NCBI GenBank assembly: GCA_963739095.1
Contig: CAVTZF010000020.1
Location: 62,001 to 126,000 of the forward strand
DNA: 64,000 nucleotides
Origin: JACVRW01 sp963739095
Lineage (GTDB): Bacteria; Actinomycetota; Thermoleophilia; Solirubrobacterales; Thermoleophilaceae
Direction: 5' to 3'
Below are positions 25,144 to 33,754 of this stretch, one piece after another. Within the stretch, counting starts at the first letter, position 1. Each line of letters starts with the position of its first letter. Position numbers and translations under genes: made by a program. Below the pieces are notes generated by a model. That model had not been told where the DNA came from. It saw only the letters and a program-made list of their open reading frames with translations, and did no database searches.

Positions 25144-26217
25144 ATGGGCGGCGCCGCAACCGCCGCCGCGCGTGAGCAGGCCCTGCCGAACCCCACCGGC
25201 GTCCCGCTCGGCGTGGGCGTGATCGGCGCGGGCCGGATCGGATCGACCCACGCGCGCCTGCTGGCCGGCGAGGTTCCGGGTGCGCGCGTCGCGGCCGTGA
25301 ACGACGCTCGTCCCGAGGCCGCCCAGGCGCTCGGCGCCGAGCTCGGGGTGCGCACGCTGCCGACCGCCGGGGAGCTGTTCGCCGCGCCCGACGTCCACGC
25401 CGTCGCGATCTGCTCGAGCACCGACTCGCACGCGGCCCTGCTGCTCGCCGCGGCGGAGGCCGGCAAGCCGGTCTTCTGCGAGAAGCCGGTCTCGCTCGAC
25501 CTCGAAGAGATGGATCGGGCGCTCGGCGCGATCGAGGACGCCCGGGTGCCGTTCCAGATCGGCTTCAACCGCCGTTTCGATGCCGCGCATGCGTCGGTGC
25601 ACGCCGCCGTCGCCGCCGGCACGGTCGGCGAGCCCCACCTCGTGCGCATCACGAGCCGCGACCCCGAGCCGCCGCCGCTCTCCTACGTGCTGGTCTCCGG
25701 CGGGATCTTCCTCGACATGACGATCCACGACTTCGACATGGCCCGCTTCCTCACGGGCAGCGAGGTCAGGGAGGTCTTCGCCCGCGGCGCGCTGCGCATG
25801 CAGGAGTCGTACGCGAAGGCGCACGACGTGGACACCGCCGTCGTCACGCTCACGCACGAGAACGGCTGCCTGACCATGATCGACAACAGTCGTCAGGCGG
25901 CCTACGGCTACGACCAGCGCGTCGAGGTGCTCGGCTCGCTCGGCATGGCCGCCTCCGAGAACCCGTTCGCGCACAGCGGGCTCGTGCGCACCGCCGAGGG
26001 GACGCGGACCCCGGTGCCGCAGGCGTTCTTCTTCGAGCGCTACCGGCAGAGCTACGTCGCGCAGTGGACCGCCTTCGTGGAGGCGATCGCGGCCGGCGAG
26101 CCGCCTCCGGTGACGACCCAGGACGCCCGCGCTCCGCTCGTGATCGGCCTGACCGCGCGGCGCTCGCTGGAAGAGGGCAGGCCGGTGCGCGTGGAGGAGG
26201 TGGACCCGCTCCGGTGA
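25144..26217 (+). CDS. iolG: Inositol 2-dehydrogenase (IolG-type)
   Basis: A 357-residue Gfo/Idh/MocA enzyme closer to classical IolG: GVIGAGRIGSTHARLL (NAD binding), FCEKPVSLD with the catalytic Lys, GFNRRFD, and GGIFLDMTIHDFDMARFL with Asp and His of the active site. It oxidises myo-inositol to scyllo-inosose with NAD+. Its stop overlaps the start of an 18-codon remnant gene (GTGA), which in turn overlaps iolC. Confidence 0.86.
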   Translation: MGGAATAAAREQALPNPTGVPLGVGVIGAGRIGSTHARLLAGEVPGARVAAVNDARPEAAQALGAELGVRTLPTAGELFAAPDVHAVAICSSTDSHAALLLAAAEAGKPVFCEKPVSLDLEEMDRALGAIEDARVPFQIGFNRRFDAAHASVHAAVAAGTVGEPHLVRITSRDPEPPPLSYVLVSGGIFLDMTIHDFDMARFLTGSEVREVFARGALRMQESYAKAHDVDTAVVTLTHENGCLTMIDNSRQAAYGYDQRVEVLGSLGMAASENPFAHSGLVRTAEGTRTPVPQAFFFERYRQSYVAQWTAFVEAIAAGEPPPVTTQDARAPLVIGLTARRSLEEGRPVRVEEVDPLR

Positions 26218-26270
26218 GGGTCCTGCTGACAGGCGGGTCAGGCTTCGTCGGCTCGAACGTGCTCGTATGA
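26214..26270 (+). pseudogene. 18-codon remnant of an NAD-dependent epimerase, kept between iolG and iolC
   Basis: The frame reads MRVLLTGGSGFVGSNVLV (GTG start) and then stops. This is exactly the first strand and glycine-rich loop (TGGSGFVG) of an extended-SDR epimerase/dehydratase. The remnant starts inside the iolG stop (GTGA) and ends inside the iolC start (ATGA). A deletion apparently removed the whole body of an epimerase gene and joined its codon 18 to the iolC start. The mini-frame may still matter by handing ribosomes from iolG to iolC. Confidence 0.65.
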
Positions 26271-27226
26271 GCGAGCGCTTCGACGTGATCACGATGGGGC
26301 GGGTCGGCGTCGACCTCTACCCCGAGCAGGTGGGAGTCGCGCTCGAGGACGTGCGCACGTTCCAGAAGTCGCTCGGCGGCAGCGCGACGAACGTCGCGGT
26401 GGCGGCCGCCCGGCTGGGCGCGCGCTCCGCCGTGATCACGAAGGTGGGCGACGACCCCTTCGGCAACTACGTCCGCCAGGCACTCGACGGCTTCGGTGTG
26501 GACCGCCGCTGGGTCGGCACCGACCCCGAGCTGCGCACGCCGCTCGTCTTCTGCGAGATCCATCCACCCGACCACTTCCCGCTGCTCTTCTACCGCGAGC
26601 CGAAGGCGCCCGACCTGAACATCGACCGGCCCGACCTCGACCTCGACGCGATCCGCGCCGCGCGGCTCCTGTGGACGACCGGTACGGGGCTCTCGCAGGA
26701 GCCCAGCAGGTCGGCGACGCTGCTCGCGCTCGAGTCGCGCCGGGAGACACCCGGCGCGATCACCGTCCACGACCTCGATCACCGGCCGATGTTCTGGCCC
26801 GACGACAGCGAGGCGGGCCGCTGGGCGCGCGCGGCGGTACGGCTTGCGACGGTCGCCGTCGGCAACGAGTCGGAGGTCGAGGTGGCGGTCGGCACGAGCG
26901 ATCCGGTGGAGGCCTCGCAAGCGCTGCTCGAGCTCGGCGTCGAGCTCGCGATCGTCAAGCGCGGTGCCGACGGCGTGCTGGCGCGCACGCGCGATCAGCT
27001 GATCGAGCTCGAGCCGGTGCGGCTCGAGGTGCTGAACGGCCTCGGCGCCGGTGACGCCTTCGGCGGCGCGCTCGCCTGGGCGCTCGTCGAGGGCTGGGAT
27101 GCGGACCGCGCGCTGCGGCTGGCCAATGCGGCGGGAGCGCTGGTGGCGTCACGGCTCGCCTGCGCCGACGACATGCCGACGCTCGAGGAGCTGAAGGAGC
27201 TGGTTGGAGAGGAGATCGAGGCATGA
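26267..27226 (+). CDS. iolC: 5-dehydro-2-deoxygluconokinase (PfkB family)
   Basis: A 319-residue ribokinase-fold enzyme. The opening ITMGRVGVDLYPEQ is characteristic of IolC, GGSATNVAVAAARLG is the first PfkB signature, and NGLGAGDAFGGAL carries the catalytic Asp and anion hole. It phosphorylates 2-deoxy-5-keto-gluconate, the step after IolB. It overlaps iolD by four bases. IolJ, the aldolase needed next, is not in the window. Confidence 0.92.
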   Translation: MSERFDVITMGRVGVDLYPEQVGVALEDVRTFQKSLGGSATNVAVAAARLGARSAVITKVGDDPFGNYVRQALDGFGVDRRWVGTDPELRTPLVFCEIHPPDHFPLLFYREPKAPDLNIDRPDLDLDAIRAARLLWTTGTGLSQEPSRSATLLALESRRETPGAITVHDLDHRPMFWPDDSEAGRWARAAVRLATVAVGNESEVEVAVGTSDPVEASQALLELGVELAIVKRGADGVLARTRDQLIELEPVRLEVLNGLGAGDAFGGALAWALVEGWDADRALRLANAAGALVASRLACADDMPTLEELKELVGEEIEA

Positions 27227-29127
27227 GCGAGCGGTTGACGGTCGCCCAGGCGCTGGTGCGCTTCCTGGCCGTTCAGGAGATCGAGCGCGACGGGGAACGG
27301 CGCCGTTTCTTCGGCGGCTGCTGGGGCATCTTCGGGCACGGCAACCTGTCCGGGCTCGGCCAGGCGCTCCACCAGTACCGCGACCTGTTCCGCTACCGGC
27401 AGGCGCGCAACGAGCAGGCGATGGTGCATATCGCATCCGGCTACGCGCGCCAGCTCAACCGGCTCGGCACCTTTGCCTGCACCAGCTCCGTCGGCCCGGG
27501 TGCCACCAACATGGTCACCGGCGCCGCGCTCGCGACCGTCAACCGGCTGCCGGTGCTGCTGCTGCCGGGCGACACGTTCGCGACGCGCGCGCCGCACCCG
27601 GTCCTTCAGCAGCTCGAGGCGCCGCACGACGCCACGATGTCCGTCAACGACAGCTTTCGACCGGTCTCGCGTTACTTCGACCGCATCACGCGACCGGAGC
27701 AGATCGTGCCGTCGGCGCTCGAGGCGATGCGCGTGCTCACCGACCCCGCCGAGACGGGCGCGGTGACGCTGGCCCTGCCCGAGGACGTCCAGACCGAGGC
27801 ACTCGAGGTGCCGGAGTCGTTCCTCGCCCCGCGTGTCTGGACAGTGTTCCGGCGGCCGCCGGCCCCCGACGCGCTGGCGCGTGCCGCCGAGCTCGTGCGC
27901 GCGGCCAGGCGGCCGCTGATCGTGGCGGGCGGCGGCGTCATCTACGCGGAGGCGACCGAGGAGCTGCGCGCGCTCGCCGAGGCCGCCGGCATACCGGTCT
28001 GCGAGACCCAGGCGGGCCGTGGTGCGTTGCCGTCCGAGCACCCGCTCGCGCTCGGCGCGGTCGGCGCGACCGGCACGCTCGCGGCCAACCGGCTGGCCCG
28101 CGAGGCGGATCTCGTGATCGGCGTGGGGACGCGCTGGAGCGACTTCACGACCGCCTCGAAGTCGGCCTTCCAGGACCCGGACGTGCGCTTCGTGAACGTG
28201 AACGTGGCGAGCTTCGACGCCGCCAAGCACAGCGGGCTGGCGCTCGAGGCGGACGCGAAGCTGGCGCTGGCGGCGCTCGCCGAGGCGCTCGCGGGCCACC
28301 ACGCCGACGAGGCCTGGGAGCGGCGCGCCGCCGAGGAGGCGCGCGCCTGGGGTGAGGAGGTCGCGCGCCTCACGCACGCCGGGCACGAGCCGCTGCCGAG
28401 CCAGGCGGAGGTGATCGGCGCAGTCAACGAGGCGGCCGGCCCGCGTGACGTGGTCGTCTGCGCCGCCGGTTCGATGCCGGGCGACCTGCACAAGCTCTGG
28501 CGAGCGCGTGACCCGAAGGGCTACCACGTCGAGTACGGCTACTCGTGCATGGGCTACGAGCTGCCGGGCGGCATGGGCGTGAAACTGGCCGCGCCCGACC
28601 GCGAGGTCTTCGTGATGGTCGGCGACGGCTCCTGGCTGATGGCGCCCGGCGACCTCGTGACCGCGGTCGCGGAGGGCGTGAAGCTCGTGATCGTGCTCGT
28701 CGACAATCACGGCTACGCCTCGATCGGCGCGCTCTCGCGCTCCATCGGCGACGCCGGCTTCGGCACCCACTACCGGCGCGCGGCCAACGGCGCCCCGGTC
28801 CTCGACGCCGATGACGGCGACGGACCCGCGTCCGAACTGAAGGATCTGCCGATCGATCTCGGCGCGAGCGCCGAGGCCTTCGGCGCGCGGCTGCTGCGCG
28901 CGCGCGGGATCGACGAGCTGCGCGCGGCGCTCGAGGCCGCGAAGGCCGAGAGCGGGCCCGTGGTGGTGCACGTGGAGGTCGACCGCTACGCGGGCGTGCC
29001 GAGCTACGAGGGCTGGTGGGACGTGCCGGTGGCGGAGGTGTCCGACGACCCCGCCGTGCGCGCGGCCCGCGAGGAGTACGAGCGCGCGCGCGGGGAGCAG
29101 CGGCAGTACGTCGAGGGCAGCTCGTGA
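27223..29127 (+). CDS. iolD: Trihydroxycyclohexane-1,2-dione acylhydrolase (ThDP-dependent)
   Basis: A 634-residue thiamine-diphosphate enzyme. The Pyr domain contains SSVGPGATNMVTGAALATVNRLPVLL, and the PP domain has the ThDP/Mg motif GDGSW, followed about 25 residues later by DNHGY. The stretch HPVLQQLEAPHDATMSVNDS is typical of IolD as opposed to acetolactate synthase. It opens the six-membered ring to 5-deoxy-glucuronate. Length agrees with the family (about 640). Start and stop overlap neighbours by four bases each. Confidence 0.93.
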   Translation: MSERLTVAQALVRFLAVQEIERDGERRRFFGGCWGIFGHGNLSGLGQALHQYRDLFRYRQARNEQAMVHIASGYARQLNRLGTFACTSSVGPGATNMVTGAALATVNRLPVLLLPGDTFATRAPHPVLQQLEAPHDATMSVNDSFRPVSRYFDRITRPEQIVPSALEAMRVLTDPAETGAVTLALPEDVQTEALEVPESFLAPRVWTVFRRPPAPDALARAAELVRAARRPLIVAGGGVIYAEATEELRALAEAAGIPVCETQAGRGALPSEHPLALGAVGATGTLAANRLAREADLVIGVGTRWSDFTTASKSAFQDPDVRFVNVNVASFDAAKHSGLALEADAKLALAALAEALAGHHADEAWERRAAEEARAWGEEVARLTHAGHEPLPSQAEVIGAVNEAAGPRDVVVCAAGSMPGDLHKLWRARDPKGYHVEYGYSCMGYELPGGMGVKLAAPDREVFVMVGDGSWLMAPGDLVTAVAEGVKLVIVLVDNHGYASIGALSRSIGDAGFGTHYRRAANGAPVLDADDGDGPASELKDLPIDLGASAEAFGARLLRARGIDELRAALEAAKAESGPVVVHVEVDRYAGVPSYEGWWDVPVAEVSDDPAVRAAREEYERARGEQRQYVEGSS

Positions 29128-29957
29128 GCCGCCTGCTCGTAGAGCCGCGCGCGCAGCCGGATCCCGACGGCAGCGTCCTCACGATCACGCCCGATTCCGC
29201 CGGCTGGACCCATGTCGGCTTCGAGGTGCTCCGGCTTGCCGAGGGCCAGCTCGTGCGGCGCGCGACCGCCCGCCGCGAGCTCTGCGTGGTGGTGATCTCG
29301 GGCAGCGCCGATCTGGCCTCCGAGCACGGCGACTGGCCCGGTCTCGGCGGACGCGAGGACCCTTTCTCGGGGATGCCGGATGCGGCCTACCTGCCGCCGG
29401 GAACGAACGTCTCCCTCCGGGGGTGCCGGGGCGGGGCGGAGCTTGGGCTCTGCTTCGCCCCGGCCGCCTCTGGCGCCGCAGCGCGCGTGCTCCCCGGCGA
29501 CCAGGTGGAGGTGGAGGTGCGCGGTTACGGCGCGCTCGAGCGGCGCATCCACCCGATCCTGATGGGCGACCGCGAGGCGGAGTCGCTGCTCGTCTGCGAG
29601 GTGCTGACCCCGGAGGGCCACTGGTCGAGCTACCCGCCGCACAAGCACGACCGCGAGGCGCTGCCCGACGAGTCGCTGCTCGAGGAGACCTACTACCACC
29701 GCGTCACACCGGCCCACGGCTTCGCCCTGCAACGCGTCTACACGGGCGACGGCTCGCTCGACGAGTCGGTCGCCGCACGCGACGGCGACGTCGTGCTGGT
29801 GCCCCGCGGATACCACACGGTCTCGGCACCGCCCGGCTACGCGCTGTATTACTTGAATGTGATGGCCGGCCCGGCCCGGGCCTGGGCGATCGCGAACGAC
29901 CCCGACCATGAGTGGATCCTCAATGGAAGCCGCAACCCAGACGCGCCTGCTCGATAA
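29124..29957 (+). CDS. iolB: 5-deoxy-glucuronate isomerase
   Basis: A 277-residue bicupin. WSSYPPHKHD (metal-binding His pair), ETYYHRV and GDVVLVPRGYHTVSAPPGY are the conserved IolB segments. It converts 5-deoxy-glucuronate to 2-deoxy-5-keto-gluconate, linking IolD to IolC. The frame is open upstream inside iolD but the protein begins at GTG 29124, overlapping the iolD stop. Its 3' end overlaps the next gene by 50 bases if that gene starts at 29908. Confidence 0.92.
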   Translation: MSRLLVEPRAQPDPDGSVLTITPDSAGWTHVGFEVLRLAEGQLVRRATARRELCVVVISGSADLASEHGDWPGLGGREDPFSGMPDAAYLPPGTNVSLRGCRGGAELGLCFAPAASGAAARVLPGDQVEVEVRGYGALERRIHPILMGDREAESLLVCEVLTPEGHWSSYPPHKHDREALPDESLLEETYYHRVTPAHGFALQRVYTGDGSLDESVAARDGDVVLVPRGYHTVSAPPGYALYYLNVMAGPARAWAIANDPDHEWILNGSRNPDAPAR

Positions 29958-31416
29958 CTACGTCGCCGGCAAGTGGACCGCCGCCACCGGCGCCGAGGCG
30001 CTCGACGTGACCAACCCCGCCACGGGCGAGACGCTCGCGCGCGTGCCGCTGTCCTCGTCGGCCGACCTCGATGCCGCCGTGGCCGCCGCCCGCGCCGCGC
30101 TGCCGGCCTGGCGCGACGTGTCGGTGATCGCTCGGGCGCGTCTCCTGTTCGCGCTGCGCGAGGGCCTCAACAACCGCCACGAGGAGCTGGCTCGCTCGGT
30201 CACCACCGAGATGGGGAAGACGATCGCCGACGCCCGCGCCGAGGTCGCGCGCATGATCGAGATGGTCGAGTGCGCCTGCGCGATCCCGACCACGATGCAG
30301 GGCCGCATCCTCGAGGACGTCTCGCGCGGGATCGACGCCGAGACGATCCGCCAGCCGGTCGGCGTGTGCGCCGCGATCGTGCCCTTCAACTTCCCTGCGA
30401 TGGTGCCGTTCTGGTTCCTGCCGTTCGCGATCGCCTGCGGCAACACCTTCGTGCTGAAGCCCTCGGAGCAGGTGCCGCTCACGCAGCAGCTCGCGTTCGA
30501 GGTGCTCGATTCGCTCGGCCTGCCCGAGGGCGTCGTCAACCTCGTCAACGGCGGCCGCGAGGTCGTCGAGGGCATCCTCGATCACCCCGGCATCGATGCG
30601 GTCTCGTTCGTCGGCAGCGCCCCGGTGGCGCGCATCGTCTACGAGCGCTCGGCCAAGTCGGGCAAGCGCGTCCAGGCGCTTGGCGGTGCCAAGAACCACA
30701 TGGTCGTGATGCCGGACGCCGTGGTCGACCAGACCGTCAAGGGCATCATGGGCTCCGCGTTCGGCGCGGCCGGGCAGCGCTGCATGGCCGGGTCCGTGGT
30801 CGTGACCGTCGGCGAGGCGCGCGAGCGGCTGCTGCCCGCGCTGCGCGAGGCGGCCGAGGCGGTGCGCGTGGGCGACGGGCTCGAAGAGGACACGGAGCTC
30901 GGCCCGGTCGTCTCCGAGAAGGCGAAGGAGCACATCCTGTCGATGATCGAGCGCGGTCTCGAGGAAGGCGCCGAGCTGCTCGTCGACGGCCGCGGCGCCG
31001 GCGACGAAACGGGTTGCTACGTCGGCGCGACGATCCTGGACGGCGCTACGCCCGAGATGGACATCGTGCGCGAGGAGATCTTCGGGCCGGTCCTGTCGCT
31101 GGTGCACGTCGACACGCTCGACGAGGCGATCGACGCGGTCTCGAAGAGCCGCTTCGGCAACGGCGTGTCGATCTTCACCGAGTCGGGCGCCGCGGTGCGC
31201 CGTTTCAAGCACGACGTGGAGGCGGGCATGGTCGGCGTGAACATCGGAGTGGCTGCGCCCGTCGCGTTCTTCCCGTTCTCAGGCTGGAAGGACAGCTTCC
31301 TCGGCGACCTCCACGCTCACGGCCCCGACGCGGTCGAGTTCTACACCCGCAAGAAGACCATCACGAGCCGCTTCTACTCGAGCGGCCAGACCGGCGGCTA
31401 CTTCGTCGAGCACTAG
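29908..31416 (+). CDS. mmsA: CoA-acylating methylmalonate-semialdehyde dehydrogenase (IolA/MmsA)
   Basis: A 502-residue aldehyde dehydrogenase of the MmsA type: VPFNFPAMVPFWFLPFAIACGNTF (NAD pocket), GSAFGAAGQRCMAGS with the catalytic Cys, and GWKDSFLGDLHAHGPDAV near the end, which is specific to the CoA-dependent group. It turns malonate semialdehyde, the last inositol intermediate, into acetyl-CoA and CO2. ATG 29923 is an alternative start that shortens the overlap with iolB. Its stop overlaps that of the convergent sigma-factor gene. Confidence 0.92.
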   Translation: MSGSSMEAATQTRLLDNYVAGKWTAATGAEALDVTNPATGETLARVPLSSSADLDAAVAAARAALPAWRDVSVIARARLLFALREGLNNRHEELARSVTTEMGKTIADARAEVARMIEMVECACAIPTTMQGRILEDVSRGIDAETIRQPVGVCAAIVPFNFPAMVPFWFLPFAIACGNTFVLKPSEQVPLTQQLAFEVLDSLGLPEGVVNLVNGGREVVEGILDHPGIDAVSFVGSAPVARIVYERSAKSGKRVQALGGAKNHMVVMPDAVVDQTVKGIMGSAFGAAGQRCMAGSVVVTVGEARERLLPALREAAEAVRVGDGLEEDTELGPVVSEKAKEHILSMIERGLEEGAELLVDGRGAGDETGCYVGATILDGATPEMDIVREEIFGPVLSLVHVDTLDEAIDAVSKSRFGNGVSIFTESGAAVRRFKHDVEAGMVGVNIGVAAPVAFFPFSGWKDSFLGDLHAHGPDAVEFYTRKKTITSRFYSSGQTGGYFVEH

Positions 31417-32339
31417 CCGTTCCTCGAGCGGCGCCGCAGGAACGCGTAGGGATCGGCGAGCGGGCCGAGGTGGCCCAGCTTGTCCGGGTTGACCACCGAG
31501 TTGATGGCCTGGATGCGGCCGTCGGCGATGTCGAAGACGAGCACGCCGAGGATCGCCTGCTCCACCGCGTCGATCGTCAGCGCGCCCGGCTGGCCATTGA
31601 CCTCGACCGGCCGCAGCTCGAACCCACCGGCGAGCTCTCCGGAGCGGGCCCAGGAGGCGAGGATCTTGGCGACGCGTTCGCGGCCCGCGAGCGGCTGGGC
31701 GAGCGCGGGCGCCTTGCCGCCGCCGTCGCCATGAAGGACGACATCCTCGGCGAGCAGGGCCTCGAGCTCCTCGAGCTCGCCCTCGCGCGCCGCTGCGATG
31801 AAGCGGTGCGCCAGCTCGTCGCGGACCTCGGCTGACGGCTCGTAGCGCGGCTTGTGCTCCTCCACGTGGCGGCGCGCCCGCGCCGTCAGCTGGCGCACGT
31901 TGTCCTCGCTCTTGCCGACGATGGTGGCGATGCGGTCGTACGGATAGTCGAAGACCTCGCGCAGCAGGAACGCCGCGCGCTGCTCGGGCGAGAGGCTCTC
32001 CAGCACCACGAGGAACGCGAAGGAGAGCGAGTCGGCGAGCTCGGCCTCCCACGCCGGATCGCCCTCCTCCGCAGCGACGAGTGGCTCGGGGAGCCACTCG
32101 CCGGTGTACGTCTCGCGCCGGACCCGTGCGGAGCGGAGCTGGTCGATCGAGAGCCGGGTGACCACGGTCGACACGTATGCCCGCGGCGACTCGATGCGCT
32201 CACCCGACTCGAGCGTGCGGTGTAGGCGCAGCAGCCCCTCCTGCACCACGTCCTCGGCCTCGCTCACGCTCCCGAGCATGCGGTACGCGATCGCGAACGC
32301 CGGCGGGCGCAGCTCCTCGTACAGGTCCGTGCTGGCCAT
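31413..32339 (-). CDS. ECF41-family sigma factor (SigJ-like) with SnoaL C-terminal extension
   Basis: A 308-residue extracytoplasmic-function sigma factor. Region 2 includes AYRMLGSVSEAEDVVQEGLLR and region 4 LSPEQRAAFLLREVFDYPY. The last 130 residues form a fused SnoaL-like domain with the two ECF41 hallmarks: the DGGGK motif (HGDGGGK) and NPDKL near the C-terminus. In this family the extension replaces a separate anti-sigma factor and controls activity. It lies three bases after an epimerase gene, the COE partner typical for ECF41. The predicted target promoter is at 33318-33344. Confidence 0.92.
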   Translation of the reverse strand: MASTDLYEELRPPAFAIAYRMLGSVSEAEDVVQEGLLRLHRTLESGERIESPRAYVSTVVTRLSIDQLRSARVRRETYTGEWLPEPLVAAEEGDPAWEAELADSLSFAFLVVLESLSPEQRAAFLLREVFDYPYDRIATIVGKSEDNVRQLTARARRHVEEHKPRYEPSAEVRDELAHRFIAAAREGELEELEALLAEDVVLHGDGGGKAPALAQPLAGRERVAKILASWARSGELAGGFELRPVEVNGQPGALTIDAVEQAILGVLVFDIADGRIQAINSVVNPDKLGHLGPLADPYAFLRRRSRNG

Positions 32340-32342
32340 GGC

Positions 32343-33287
32343 TCAGCCGAGCCCCCTGGCGAAGCCGTCGCGCCAGCTCGGGTAGCGGAGCTTCCAGCCG
32401 AGCTCGCTCTTGGCCTTCTTGTTCGACGAACCGCGCAAGTCGGTCATCATGACCGCTGTCACCTTGCCGCCGGCCAGACGCGCAAGCCAGAGCGGCACGT
32501 GGCGGGGCGGCTTGGCGCCCAGCGCCTTCGTGAGCACGGGCAGCCACTCAGAGATCGGGGCCGGCTCGTCGTCGACGACGTTGTAGACGCCTCGCGTGCC
32601 GTGCTCGACTGCCTCGACGGTCGCGGACGCAGCGTCCTCGATGTGGATGAACGACCAGACGCCCGTACCCTTGCCGGCGAGCGGGAACTTGCGCTGCCTG
32701 ATCATCTCGATCTGCTCGCCGAGCGGGTCGAGGCCGATGGAGGTCCCGGGCCCGTAGAAGCCGCCGTAGCGGAGCGCGATGCCCTCGGTCCAGTCGGCGC
32801 CCGTGACCGCCTTCTCCAGGTACTTGATCGCATCGAGCGTCGTGCGGATCTCTGCGGGCGGATCGGTGTCAAGCGGGTCGTCCTCGGTCTTGACCATCCC
32901 GCCCGTGCGTGCGTACGGCCAGGGGGCGAAGCTCTGTGCGACGAAGCGCTTCACGCCGACCGCGCGCCCTGCCGCGAGCAGATGGTCGGTGCCCTCGGTG
33001 CGAAGCCGGTTGGTGGCGGCGAAGTCGCGCTCCATGTGGCGCGGGTTGAACTCGCCGATGGCGGTCAGCTGGTGGACGATCACGTCCGGGTCGGCCTCGG
33101 CGACGGCGCGCGCGACGGCGTCCGGGTCGAGGGCGTCGGCCACCACCGGCCGCGCGCCGAGCTCGCGCAGGAGCTCCTGCTTGGACTCGCTCCGGGTCAT
33201 GCCGGTGACCTCGTGTCCGCGCTCGACCAGTTGCTTCACCAGGGGCCTGCCGAGCGCTCCTGTTGCACCTGCTACGAAGACCTTCAT
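32343..33287 (-). CDS. NAD(P)-dependent epimerase/oxidoreductase (COE partner of ECF41)
   Basis: A 314-residue atypical/extended SDR. It begins MKVFVAGATGALGRPLVKQL (Rossmann GxxGxxG), then GHEVTGMTRSESK, and an SDR core with RYGGFYGPGTS. The substrate is unknown. ATG 33287 is set by AAAGGAG eight bases upstream; an ORF 90 bases longer has no such support. It is the first gene of a two-gene operon with the ECF41 sigma factor, expressed from a promoter that the sigma factor itself should recognise. Confidence 0.85.
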   Translation of the reverse strand: MKVFVAGATGALGRPLVKQLVERGHEVTGMTRSESKQELLRELGARPVVADALDPDAVARAVAEADPDVIVHQLTAIGEFNPRHMERDFAATNRLRTEGTDHLLAAGRAVGVKRFVAQSFAPWPYARTGGMVKTEDDPLDTDPPAEIRTTLDAIKYLEKAVTGADWTEGIALRYGGFYGPGTSIGLDPLGEQIEMIRQRKFPLAGKGTGVWSFIHIEDAASATVEAVEHGTRGVYNVVDDEPAPISEWLPVLTKALGAKPPRHVPLWLARLAGGKVTAVMMTDLRGSSNKKAKSELGWKLRYPSWRDGFARGLG

Positions 33288-33317
33288 TTCAGCTCCTTTC
33301 GCATTTTCTACCCCTTT

Positions 33318-33344
33318 GACGAGATAGGTCCGGAGCGTGTGACA
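33318..33344 (-). promoter_or_regulatory. Predicted ECF41 target promoter
   Basis: On the minus strand, TGTCACA (33344-33338), a 16-base spacer and CGTC (33321-33318) reproduce the published ECF41 promoter pattern as I recall it. It lies about 30 bases before the epimerase start. Because the sigma gene follows in the same operon, the promoter should be autoregulatory. Confidence 0.7.
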
Positions 33345-33370
33345 GCCGCGTTCTCGGGTACCTCGAAGAC

Positions 33371-33715
33371 ATGCCACCTCGCGGAGTCAAGAAGGGCACG
33401 AAGCGCGCCCGTCAGTACGAGAAGATCAAGCAGAGCGAGAAGAAGCAGGGGCGCTCCGAGGACCGCGCCGAGGAGATCGCGGCGCGCACCGTCAACAAGG
33501 AGCGCGCTCGCAGCGGCGAGTCGCGCACGAGCTCGCGCACCTCGACCCGGGACATGTCGTCCAGCCGCCGCGGCGGTCAGCGCTCGGGCAGCTCAGGCCC
33601 GAAGGGGCGCACGCGCGACCAGCTCTACAACGAAGCGAAGAAGCTCGGTGTCGAGGGCCGCTCGCGGATGAACAAGTCTCAGCTGCAGCGGGCCGTCGAC
33701 AACAAGAAGAACTAG
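33371..33715 (+). CDS. Basic Rho-N/SAP-like protein (annotated elsewhere as plasmid stabilisation protein)
   Basis: A 114-residue very basic protein. The first half is Lys/Arg/Glu-rich with RSEDRAEEIAARTVNKERAR, the middle is Ser/Arg/Gly-rich and disordered, and the C-terminal 35 residues (TRDQLYNEAKKLGVEGRSRM, then NKSQLQRAVD) resemble the Rho-N or SAP-type nucleic-acid-binding helix-extended-helix. Homologues are common in actinobacteria under the label plasmid stabilisation, without firm proof of function. DNA or RNA binding is likely. It diverges from the ECF41 operon with only 83 bases between starts. Confidence 0.75.
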   Translation: MPPRGVKKGTKRARQYEKIKQSEKKQGRSEDRAEEIAARTVNKERARSGESRTSSRTSTRDMSSSRRGGQRSGSSGPKGRTRDQLYNEAKKLGVEGRSRMNKSQLQRAVDNKKN

Positions 33716-33722
33716 ACCCTGC

Positions 33723-33743
33723 GCAGCCGGCCGAGCCGGCTGC
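33723..33743. terminator. Hairpin between convergent genes
   Basis: GCAGCCGG (33723-33730) pairs with CCGGCTGC (33736-33743) around CCGAG. It lies 8 bases after the basic-protein gene and 11 bases before the stop of the convergent HAD gene, a suitable bidirectional terminator. Confidence 0.5.
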
Positions 33744-33754
33744 TTCGGCGCTTG

